Positions 31,641 to 42,687 of a stretch of 64,000 nucleotides of DNA are shown one piece after another. Source of the stretch: Avena insularis (lineage: Eukaryota; Streptophyta; Magnoliopsida; Poales; Poaceae); contig CM042697.1 in NCBI GenBank assembly GCA_023614405.1, positions 467,896,744 to 467,960,743 on the forward strand. Reading direction: 5' to 3'. The stretch's first letter is position 1; every line of letters starts with the position of its first letter. The notes under the pieces are model-generated. The model saw only the letters and a program-made list of their open reading frames with translations, had not been told where the DNA came from and did not search any database. Position numbers and translations under genes: made by a program.

Positions 31641-34600
31641 CCATGCTCTTAATTACTTAAACATGGCTAACAGCATACCAAGATAATTATCAGAGACATA
31701 ATTGCATCATTAAAACTTAAGAAGTCAATTACTCTTGATCTTGACCATTAACACTGCATGTTTAGAGAGTAACTAGAACTAATTTGATGCTAAACATCAA
31801 CTTAATTGCCTAAAAAATGATCCATGTGACAAACACGAGATCAACAATCTCAAAGGTTTCTAGTGCTACACATTTGCGGTGACCCAGCATAATACTGCAT
31901 GATGTAGTACACTATAGTCGTTGACATAACACCAATGACACACCGTTCATTAGTATTACATACCTCAGAGTGGTACAACAGAAACACAGCAGGTCTAAGA
32001 CATGACTATAGGTTACAACTCAACTCTTTACACAAGATCCAGAGAACACTCTAGGTTAAAGAGAGAGAAAAAAACTTCTTACAAAGAAGAATCAGAAATA
32101 AACAACTCAAAAAATATCATACTATTAAGACTAGTATCTTAACTAATGGTCTCGCATTGCTGCTATTGCAATACACTACAGAAATATGTTCTATGGCTAG
32201 AGATTATATTCCTATCTAATCAATAACTTCGTCTTCACTTGAGTTGATGTATATATTGACTTCCTTGACTTTATTGAAGAACTTTAGATTCTAGTGATAA
32301 TTCCTGGAGCATAACTTGATGTATACATCGTATGTACTGGATTTAGAACCTAGCAAGGGTTAAGAAGATACTTTGAGTACGAGCGTACTCAGAAAGTTCA
32401 CTAGAAAAAGAGTGTTTGAAGCACTATATCTACAGCCACAGACCATACGCCGTAGGCAATGCAGGTTTTCATAAACATTTCTTCGAAGGTTGTTTTTATT
32501 CGGAAAAGCTATGTCCGTCGGCCTTCACGGGTTTACCAGAACTTTCATGGAGTTCCTTTCCCGCCGCGTTCGTAGCTCCTTCCTAGAACAGGGATTAACA
32601 AGTTACAGTTCTTACACTCTGCAGAGGTGTGTCACTTTACCCATGAGAGATCTTAGCTTTGTTGCACATCCGGGCCACGAACCCGTTCACACTTCCTTGG
32701 TGTGAGGCCTAGACTAAGACCCAAGCCAATCACTGCCTTCTCCGCGACCCCACATGTCTCCTTGGTGTATGCCAGCCCACCTATTGAATTACGGCAATTG
32801 GCAGTACATACCGTTCAGATGCCGGAACTATCGTGGGACATTGAGAGCTCCCACCCATATGCTGCATATCTCCTACGAATTACCAATAAATGCATGCTAC
32901 GGAGATAACAACCACGACCCGCACATCCGGCTCCATGCGAGAGGGAAAAGATACAGCTGACTTCTCCGTCCCATTCCAAATCTCATGGTTAACGCGTGAT
33001 ATACGGCGCAAGAATCACTGGCGATATTGGTTGTTAAGTCCTAAATAATATGTTCCTTTACCATCGGAACTCTTATAGTAGGTTATTACCTCATGGTAAA
33101 GAACCTATAATAACATTATTATGAAAATAGTGTTTTCTGTCCTTTTTCAAATGTATGTGATGATAACACTGGATTTGCAAAATACTTTACAGAAAATAAT
33201 TAAAGGACATGAGCAAGTGTAAACTTGCCTTTTGCGATTGCAAGATTATGCACTCACGGTCTTCAAGACAATATAAGATTCAATATCATTGGTCCGGTAA
33301 GGACTAATGTTTAAAGAATCAAGATGCTATTATGCATAAGTAATGTAATGCAATTTCGTAAACTCGAATCCCGAGGATAACGTTGCTCTAGGGTTTGAAT
33401 ACTAGAAATGGTTTCTTTGGAATGTGTTGCTCTTTTAGATTAAGTTTCATTTTTGTGCTTCTTATTAAGGCTTGTGAGTGTGTGTGAACAACACATATCT
33501 ATATAACAATAAGGTACACACATATGGAATGCTACTTAAAGACTACTTATATAATAATTGTTTATCTTCAAATTTACTTTATAAGTAGTGTCACTTATAA
33601 AGAACTTTAAGTGTTATTAATCCTAAATATATAAGTAAAGTATAAAGTAAGGTGTTTACTATTAATTGTCATATGTTGACTGAAGTGGCAAAACGAATAA
33701 CTTTTGAAGAAAAGATTCCTTTATTAAGGTTTAAACAATCCTTGTGACTAATCAGAGGTGGTTGATGTTGTTTGTGCTTGCTGGAACAGTTTGGATTTGA
33801 GATGCTTTATAACTTCATTATAATATACCAAAGTTAACTATAAAGTATATAATAAAGTTTCTAGTATTATACTTAAAGTCTGGTAGACTAAATTTAACTT
33901 TAAAACATAGATGGACTTTAGGTGTAATGCTTATTATACTTATACCTTATTCACTTCATATTGTTTCTTTAAAGTTAATTAAGAATGGTATTACTTTTAT
34001 TTGGTAGCGGTTTCTTTACATTATAAATGTATAAAGGGATTTATCTCCCAATAAGGGTGTGGTTAAGGGTTGTGAATAAGTAAACAATATTATTTACTAG
34101 TTATGAACTCACTATAGTGTTTTCATTTGTTTATAAACTTGTGGTTAAATTAAAGGAATAGGTATTATTTCACTACAAATTATTCTTGGAGATTTTATAT
34201 TAAATAAGAACCCCTTTTATAAAATAATCTACACTTATGGTTGAAAGATAATTCAATCAAACTGCCTTTAAAATGTGTTGAACCATTTTGACTTCATACT
34301 ATCAATCTTTTAAGACCATTACTATTTATTAGGCTCAATTGGCTAATTTTAGAAGTATTAGTAATTTTCATTTACCCTTATCTTAATTAACCGTTAAGGA
34401 AATGGGTTTAAATTCAAGTTGTTAAAGTGTTTGAATTTTTATTTAACTCAAAGGTAGGATATTATATTTTTAATATGTAGGTATTATTTTTGTGATTATT
34501 TTGGTATATTACATTTATTTTTATGATTTATAAATAATAAGATATGATTTTTTTACAATGTTTAATACTTTATAAACACTTAATAAATATTAAATATTTA

Positions 34601-37600
34601 ATTAGGTGAAATAATAATGCATGATTATAGTTTTAAATTATATTTCTTATTTTTCTAGATTTTTTGTATTTTATTTATATTTTTAACATTTACTAAGATT
34701 AAAATATGATTTATCAAAGTATTAAAACTTACAAAATCTTTATTAAATAATAATGATTTGAATTGTTAACATAATAATGTTTAATAATAGTTTTAAGTAA
34801 TAGATTTTATTTTTCTACAAATTTTCATATATTATACACATTTTTCTGAATTATAGATCAAAAGTTATTAATTAAACAAGTTTTAATTCTTTTATTACAT
34901 TTCAGGAATTAATTATATTTGAATTAATATTGTTTTACCAATTTACTAAACAGACACAGAACTTTTTACACCTAGACTAAACCTACCCAAGGTCACTGAC
35001 CCGTGGGCCAGTAGCCACCTCACACTCTCAGGTTATTAAATGCATTTGTTACCGACACTATCTCTACTCCCAGTCAATGACCTATGGGACCAACGCCACG
35101 TCATACTCCACCTCAGCAAAGACTGGGTCAATACATTGAATTTGTTAAGGCTGACGTGAGCACGATGTCACAGTGACGTCACCCTTGCCGAATCCTCTCA
35201 GATCAACGATCAATCCGTCGATTGGGAGAGTGCGCGCATGCGAGGATGATTGCGTTCGAAAGAGCGATTCACGACGAACCTATTGGTGGCGGTGCCGCCC
35301 TAAAATGGTCACCGGAGACGGCGACACGACGAGGCCAGTAGCGGCGGTGGCAGGTGGTCGTGGGAATCCCAAATCAGCAAGCAAGGAAGAATTCTAAGAA
35401 GGGTACTCGCACGAGGAGCTCACCAAGTGCGTGGAAAGCTTGCTGGCGAGGACGGAGGAGGTCAGACGGCGAGATTCGATGAAACCACGGTGGCGGCCGA
35501 TGGTGACTTCGAGATTGATTCCGGGCAGAGGAACGCTTCCCAGCACGCGTGATTCAGCGAAACGGTTGAGGTTGACGAGGCGGTTCTCCTGGACACCTTT
35601 CCGTGGCGCGGGGAGTACAACATCGATGAGCTCCGGCGAGATTGGGCTAGGGTTTCATCGATAGAGAGGAAACCTAGAGAGAGGAAGAAGGGAAATTGGG
35701 TTCTAGGGTTCTCCGGCGGCGTCCAGGGCTACTTGTAGACGTCCATGAGCGGTGGCGTGGATCTTGGCGCGGCCGGACGTCATGGCGTGCGGACGATGGC
35801 GATGTAAACATGCCAGACGTTGTGAGGAAGACGACGACATACTTTTTGCGGAAAACCCCCTAGCAGTTCTTCTGATTTGCTCCGCAGTCCCTCCTCGGTC
35901 CCACTTGTCAACCAGAGAGAAAGATAGATTGGGCGGGTCTTGGGCTGTGCTTGGGCCACTGTTGGTTTGTTGTGGTTGCACGTGGGCGACAGATAAGGAG
36001 GATGAAGATGGGCCACGGGCCAGAAACAAATCCCTTTGTTTTTTCCTTGATCCGTTTCTTTTTTTATATTTTGCTTTGTATTTTCACCTTTGTTTTAAGA
36101 TTTGTATTTTACTTATTTGTTTGAAATTTTCTATAGAATTTTATCTGCTAGATAATTGCAGCAAATCCTAAAATGTATTCAAGGTCATTTTGTGAGTTTT
36201 TATTGTATAATTATTATTTCTTTATTTTCTTTATATATATTCCTTTTCATTTGGTATTTGTAAAGGATTTAAATATGAATTTTAATTTATCTAATATCCA
36301 TAAACGTATTAAAGAATGTATTACTATAAATCCATGAGTTTTAGTTCTTATTGATTTATAATATCAAAGAAACTTTTATATATATTGATCCTTCATTTTT
36401 TTGATACATGAAGTTTTGAGTAATTAATATGGTTAATATTATTCTCATAAATTTAAGAAATAGCAATGTAGATATTTTATTATATCTAACATAGAAGTTA
36501 GGGTTTGAATTGCAAATGCTTACCCTAGGGTTTAGGGTTCTTAATATACTTATATTCTTCTGTTGATGTGAATAAAGATTAATGGCTAAGACAAATTGTT
36601 TTTATGTTTGTGATCTTGAATGATATCACCATTAAAATAGTGGGGTTGTTTTCTAGGCTAACTTATGAGACAGAGTTGACAAAGATAGTTCTTAAGCACC
36701 TAGGATAATGATGATTGAGAATGTCCAAGATGTGCTGAAGTGATTTGATGTAGGAAATTATCCCTATCAACCATTGTGGAAACAAGATGATTGATCCAAT
36801 AGATGAGATGGATGTTAAGATTGATTATAGATTTAGGGTTTAATGTTTTATCCAGAATTCCTATCTTCCATACTTCAATAATTCTAGACTTCTAATTAAG
36901 GAATTCCTTTCCTAGATATATTACTTCTTCATATTCATCATCATGTGTTAACATGATGAGCTTTACTTCACAAGGATATTCTTAACCACCTTTTTTTCTT
37001 CTAAATCTATTTATAAATCCAATGAGCTTGACACTGAAGCTTTTCATAATCTTCTTATATCTATACTTGGTTATATCAACTACTCTACTGTTGATAACCT
37101 CCAATCATACAAATGTTTACAGATACTTTCATTCATGCTCTTCCTTTATCATCCTTCACTAATATCATTTCAATAGATGTATACATCAAATTCTACTCTC
37201 CTCAAGTGTTTAGTATTTCCCAAGAGGAAAATACTACTTCACTCTAGTATCTTATATTCAAACTTCACATCATATCATGGTGATTTGTCATGGCTAACCT
37301 AAAATAACATATCTATACTAGGCTTCAACCATGTTCTATTCACCAATGTCACTTATACATGATATAAGCATTCAATCTTGGTGAATAAGACATGGTCATT
37401 ATAATCCTTTGTGGTTTAGGTTCCCAGTTGGCTAATCAAGGCTTCATCAATACAACATTACAGTTGTATTAAAATTATCTTCTCAGTGAATCTATCTGAC
37501 TAAGAGATATTATTCATTTACTATACCTACTTTATTCAATAGGACTACTCATTGGTAACTATCTTCAATGTTCATACTTATAATCCTATTTGTTAACATA

Positions 37601-38382
37601 TAATTATATCTTCTACATAACTCTTCTATCTATTCAGGAGTGAGTTACTCCATCAAGTATTATAATGATTTCATTCTCTTCCAACACTCCCATCCTATTA
37701 GTTGATATTTAAATCTATCATTACCATTTACCTCTTCTTACTTCATTCTCTAAGGACTTAGAGTGATTGTTATGATAAAGGCAAGAGTTGCTAGGTTAAG
37801 AATTGGTGAATCAATAATTGATTACTCAACATTGATGAATAACAAATATAAGGATAGGATTCCATAAGGATTGATATGAAAAGAAAGATATATGGTGAAT
37901 GATCTTGACTTGGTTTCTTTCCTACTCAATCTTACTAAAGAGTTAAGGTTAGGTATTACCATGATACTCATGGTATAAGTAGATGCGATTAAGATAGGTC
38001 AATATTAATTTGTTACATTCCTATTACTTAAGTTATGTTTATAACTTGGTATTCATGAGTTGTGCATTGAATACTAGGATATGATTATCTAATGATCAAA
38101 TATAAATCATTAAATAATGTATTAGGTTTAACTTTTATTACATTTGATCTACCCTTAGATAAAATCTCCCTTACCCAAAATAAGGTTTTAACAAAGGTCA
38201 TATTGAAACTTATCGCAGCCAACTTGATGATCTACTTCAATTCCATTAAGTTAAGAGAAGTTTCAATCTCTTTGACAAGTTTTTATTTAAAAGCGCGAAA
38301 ATTATTCGGATTTTTTATGCATGAATGCAATGCACACATCTGTGTTCAGCTTATTTCTAAACTCTAATGTTGGGATGTTACA
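31641..38382 (-). mobile_element. Nested retroelement with a long TGTAACATCC-type LTR (minus strand)
   Basis: Its right border at 38382 begins TGTAACATCCCAAC on the minus strand, a frequent start of long grass LTRs, and it interrupts the 3' end of the Copia 5' LTR. Most of 33000-34960 and 36050-38380 is AT-rich and non-coding. A GC-rich island at 35150-36000 looks, on the minus strand, like a promoter and leader (GAAACCCTAGCCCAATCTCG, CT-rich tracts). The left limit and LTR end could not be fixed, and no pol is present. Confidence 0.4.
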
Positions 38383-38908
38383 CCATTGTAGGCCTCTAGC
38401 ACAAGATCATGTATGGCAACACACTAGAACACCTATTGCAGCACATAAACATAGGGAAGTCGATTAGATCTTTACGGGGTGCCGGAGTCGATGAAGATGC
38501 CATCGTTGTCTGCATAATGCATGCAAGATCTGTTGTGGGATAATAGGATCCGACGAAGTTACGGATACCCTCTGGCGTCCCGTGACACTTCCCTGGCACC
38601 AGCGGGGTGTAGGCTGGCCTCCCCATTGCCGCTGCACCTCCCTAGATTGGTAGGGCTTATGTAATTATAGGGGAGCAAATGTAGCAGATCGTGAACATGT
38701 GTTAGGTCAGATTGCTGCCACGCTCCCCTCCTTTAAATGGCGCAGACGACAGTGACCAAACCATCGAGTTGGTTTTGTTTTGGTGCCTCCAACCAGAACG
38801 TTACGAGGTGGCTAAAAAACATTTGTTTAGTGGGGCCTCCATTTGCGTAATGCTATATATCTTTTTGACTTTGTCTTTTGTTAACCTGACCTGACGGATC
38901 AACCAACA
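38383..38908 (-). repeat. 5' LTR of the Copia composite, 3' end disrupted
   Basis: Starts TGTTGGTTGATCCGTCAGG at 38908 (minus strand) and parallels 25038-25593 as far as GTGCTAGA. It then diverges where the TGTAACATCC element abuts. Confidence 0.7.
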
Positions 38909-38913
38909 CCAAC

Positions 38914-39405
38914 ATCATGATTGATTCCTTGAAATGTACAAAACCGGTTCAAAAAGAGGAGAGAACATTAGGAATCGCCTTTGGCTTACATAGTGCATGG
39001 GTCTAAGAAACCATATGATGCAGACCAGCAATTTACATTCCGATTCAGGATGGTACTGCAGGTCGTCACCGTGCTCACCGTCCAATCGTGTTGCCATGAT
39101 CTGAGAAATCTCTTGTGTTCACAACTTTACATCCATCCCTACCATCCTATGTATTCCCGTTCAGTTCAGTCGTCAATCTATGGAGAAAAAAAGGCACCTC
39201 TTCCCGGAAGCAATAAACAGACTTGAGAGGGATAATGAAACACAACAAGAGTACTACGTGTCGCTCATGGAGAACTGACGTTAATTTTGGGGCAGACCAA
39301 ACTGCCAAAAGTATCCAAACATCACGCATACGTGCTCACGCGCACACGTAGCCGAGCACGCTGCGACGCCAAAACGTACTAGCGTACTACGCCCCCAAAC
39401 CTGTG
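38914..39405. other. No gene seen: low-copy DNA
   Basis: Unique-looking sequence between two transposons. No ORF or motif worth naming. Confidence 0.5.
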
Positions 39406-39418
39406 AGTTAGTGCATTT

Positions 39419-40508
39419 TTTTTTTGGAAAATGATTACCATCCCCCGGACGATATCGTCCAGGTCGTCTGCCTCACGTTCTGGATAAAAAAAACGACCCG
39501 TCTTCAACCTCCTGCCCAGTCCTGCCTCCTCCTCCAGATTTTCTGTGCTGCCCCTCCGGCTGCACCCGTGCTCCGCCTCGCCCAGCCCCCGCCCCGTGCT
39601 GCTCCTTCGTCGGCGTGCATCAGCCCACACCGCTCCTCCGCCGGCGGGCGCCGCCTCCGCGATGGGCCCCCACGAGCTCCTCCCTCCGCGGTGGACGGGG
39701 GCAGCTGCGCCGTACCCCAGCCCCCTTGGTTCTTCTCTGACGAGTCTACTCCTCCTCCTCCGCTTCTAGGACACCGGCGTCGAGGACGAGAGGCCCGCTC
39801 CCCTACCTCCATGGCCTAGGGTTCGTCCATAGACAGCCAAGCTTTGCTTCCATAGGCATCCAACCTTGCTGCCACGGACGGCCGTGGTTGCTGCCAGCGG
39901 CAACCAAACTTGCTTCCCCGCTCCACCACAACATGTCTGCCCCGCTGCTGCAAGCTTGGACGCCATGGCTGCCGCTCCTGCAAGTCCTCAAGGCCGCCTA
40001 CAAAACCTAGCCTCTGATTTTGCTACATTGATATATTTTTTTTGCTATCTCTGTTTTTTTGTTTTGCTACAATACTATAATTTTTTTGCTACAAGTTCTC
40101 CGACGAGGTCTTCCGGCTAAATTCTCCGGTGAGGTCTCCGGCGATGTCAGTTTTTTGCGATGTCAGTTTTTTGCTACAACCGTCTTGTGGTTTTGCTACA
40201 ATAGTGTCAACTTTTTCTACAAGGTCTCCGGCGAGTTTTTCCGACGATGTCTCCGGCGAAGTCGGTTTTGCTGCATTACTATAATTTTTTTGCTGCATGG
40301 TCTCCGGCGAGGTCTCCGGTGAGGTCTCCGGCGAGATGTTCTATTTCTAAAACGAACCGTTTTTTTGCTTCGGAAGCAAAAGTGGGAACATATGTAGCAA
40401 ACGCGGGATGATTTGCAGCAAATGGACACGTGTCAGCACGGGAAGCAGGACGATGGGAGCTCCCATCTCCGGGGGACGTTTAGCACTATCAATTTTTTTT
40501 TGAAAGAA
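39419..40508. mobile_element. Mutator-like non-autonomous TIR element with TTTTGCTACAA/CTCCGGCGAGGT repeats
   Basis: The ends AAAATGATTACCATCCCCCGG and, inverted, TTGATAGTGCTAAACGTCCCCCGG are related. GAGTTAGTGCATT lies before the left end and GAGTTGGTGCATT after the right end, a probable target duplication with one mismatch. The right half has many TTTTTTGCTACAA and TCTCCGGCGAGG copies; the left half is a GC-rich exon-like stretch without a reliable ORF. T-runs occur at both ends, so retroposition is a less likely alternative. Confidence 0.5.
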
Positions 40509-41005
40509 AGAGTTGGTGCATTTGCATCACGCGACAAGAACACCGATGTGAGTAGCTGACACTCCACTCCTGCAAGTACCGCAGCGACAAAGCCAAGGCA
40601 GCGAGCTAGCCAGCCGAATTTGTCGCCTGCCTCGCGTGCTGAACTGACGGATGGCGAGACGCCCCGTACGTGTCGCCGACGGCAGCGCCGCGTGGGGAGA
40701 ACTGGCGCGACAAGTGGACGGCGGCGAGCGGCGCTGCGTGTGCGTGCGCGCGAGACGGCAGCCCGCAACCTGCGCACCGTCCGTGTTGACTTGCCGTGAG
40801 GGCCGCGCGCGCGCCGCACGAGTCCGGGAATCGTGGTGGTGTCTGGAGTGACTCGCTCGTCTCGCGCTTGCCAAGCCTCCTCAATGCAGCTGCGGCATGC
40901 AGAAAACGATGTCAGCGCCAAGACGTGGTTTGTAAGATATTTCTAAAAACTTTTCTTAATTAATAAAATGGCAAGTCTTTTGCCTTGTTTTGGAAAAACA
41001 AAACA
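40509..41005. other. No gene seen: GC-rich low-copy DNA
   Basis: ORFs here are long only because of high GC content; no motif is visible. It continues the target sequence of the Mutator-like element. Confidence 0.5.
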
Positions 41006-41400
41006 ATTTGTGACAAGGTAGCTCTGGTAGAGTATTTCTGAAACTGGTCCAACTTTATTACAGTAGATACTAACTGTTACAACATTGGAAAGCAAATGCG
41101 GTAGTAGAAAATCTTGGGGTGAACACTAACGTGCCTACCTAATCCATGCGGCACCTACTTGGCAATTGTCAAATCTCATCTTGAAAAGACCAGCTGCCCA
41201 CCGAACAGGATCTTCATATGCTGCAACTCTGCAACAGTCTCGTCCAAACCGTTACCTCCTTTTCGCGTAGTGTTGTCGTGTTGACTGCGGTCGGACCGTC
41301 AGAACTGCTCACCCCTCTGTTGCTTCCCCACAATGCTTGCTAGCTTCATCATGGACTCGGAAACTTCTTACATTTGATCCATCTAGTTTAGATATTAACT
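41006..41400 (+). repeat. Tandem duplication copy 1 (upstream part of B3 fragment)
   Basis: From GACAAGGTAGCTCTGGTAGA to ATGGACTCGGAAACTTCTTA and just beyond, this recurs at 42099-42485 in the same orientation, about 88-90% identical by eye. The unit spacing is about 1.09 kb, so the B3 fragment lies between the copies. Confidence 0.85.
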
Positions 41401-41753
41401 TCCATGACCAGGCAGGTCCAATCCATCTTGCCAAGATGATTTTGGCACCTGGGTTAGACATGCTGCCAATCCCAGATGGATTCAGGCCTTTCCGCGTGTC
41501 GAGGACGATTGTGCTGAAGACGAACACCGGATGCAGTTGAATGACAAAGCTTCGGGATATCAGCGCCAAGATCTGCCTTGACCAGGGATGGGCTAGCTTC
41601 CCCATTGCACACCAGGTCAAGATTGAGTACTTCTTGACCTTCAAGATGCTGAAGGGTGACCTAATCAAGGTCACCATCTTCGACTACACCATGACCGAAG
41701 TCATGAAGAAGTGCCCGCAACATGATCCAACCCTTGCCATGATCGACCTCTGA
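41337..41753 (+). pseudogene. B3 DNA-binding domain fragment, REM-type, one nonsense codon
   Basis: A single plus-strand frame runs 41337-41753 with one internal TGA at 41538-41540. It reads INFHDQAGPIHLAKMILAPG, then LPIPDGFRPF, LKTNTGCS-stop, ICLDQGWASFPIAHQVKIEY, FLTFKMLKGDLIKVTIFDYT. This matches the plan of a plant B3 domain of the REM type (DNA-binding strand, WxxF/Y core, DQGW.xF.xxH and FxxFxxxxGDxxxVxIFD). The stop falls where REM proteins usually have tryptophan, so TGG-to-TGA is likely. About 139 codons remain; N-terminal exons are absent. B3 proteins are nuclear transcription factors; this copy is probably dead. Confidence 0.75.
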
Positions 41754-42098
41754 TCTTTGTTGCGTACTTTGTTGTCAGACTTTGATTGTTATGAACTTAT
41801 GTCGTGATTTGCTACAATGTTTATATACTTTGGTGTGTGCTTGTTGTGGTTAAGACTTACTTGTGATATGTGGTAAGCTCATCATCTGAGAAAGAGGTTA
41901 CCAGAGCACATAGGATAGCTGAAACCAAACACACGGATTTCTTTCTCCCAGGCCTAATACAGCGCATCAAACAACATGGCATGCAGAGAACCAAATAAGG
42001 GAAAGAATTTGACCTAGAGCCTGATCCCGACGTGCATTTCGCACACTTACAAGTTGCATGCGTCGGAAAAAACTCGCACCGAAATCAAACACAACCGT

Positions 42099-42485
42099 AC
42101 AGTTTGCGGCAAGGTAGCTCTGGTAGAGTATTTCTGAAACTGGTCCAACTTTATTACAGTAGATACTAACTGTTATAACAGTAAAATGCAAATGCGGTAG
42201 TAGAAAATCTGGGGGTGAACACTAACGGGCCTACCTAATCCATGCGGCACCCTGCCTACTTGGGCAATGCCCAAATCTCGTCTTGAAAAGACCAGCTGCC
42301 CACCGAACATGATCTTGATATATACTGCAACTCTGCAACTGTCTCGTCCAAAGCATTGCCTTCTTTGCGCGTTGTGTTGTCGTGTTGACAACCGTCGAAG
42401 AGTCAGAACTGGTCACAGCTCTGTTTGCTAGCTCCATCATGGACTCGGAAACTCCTTACATTTGACCCATCTAATTCAGAGATTG
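42099..42485 (+). repeat. Tandem duplication copy 2
   Basis: Second copy of 41006-41400. It breaks off inside the B3 reading frame (after ATGGACTCGGAAACTCC and about 50 bp more) and carries no B3 core. On the minus strand it contains AATAAAG (near 42150), so it may supply the 3' end of the NPF7 transcript. Confidence 0.85.
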
Positions 42486-42687
42486 AGTGTTCAGGTAACA
42501 CGAAATTTGCAGGACATGGACTGGGACTCTTGCAGCTGAAACCGGTTCACTGAAACAGCATGGGCCGGGTATATCCAGTGATCGCACACACTTATTATTA
42601 GGACACTACAATAGAGGAAATAGCCAGCCCAGTACGTTGGGACGAGCCGATTGCAAGCCCATTTAAATACCTCACGGGCCGAAAGCC

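Larger units (their letters stand above)
25038..38908 (-). mobile_element. Copia retrotransposon composite, 13.9 kb, with nested insertions
   Basis: Similar ~550-bp LTRs in the same orientation sit at both ends and CCAAC flanks the whole unit (25033-25037 and 38909-38913). Between them the minus strand carries pieces of Copia pol in the right order for a minus element: connection/RT at 30100-28664, then RNase H at 26195-25810. A LINE (26196-28663) splits pol, and a retroelement complex (about 30145-38382) replaces the 5' half, so gag, protease and integrase are absent. All pol fragments contain stops. Confidence 0.75.

Noticed and set aside
38092..38367. 91-codon plus-strand ORF
   Set aside because: Inside an AT-rich LTR region and antisense to it; composition is that of random AT-rich DNA.
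40433..40921. 162-codon minus-strand ORF
   Set aside because: GC-rich low-copy DNA with overlapping open frames on both strands; no domain or conserved pattern.
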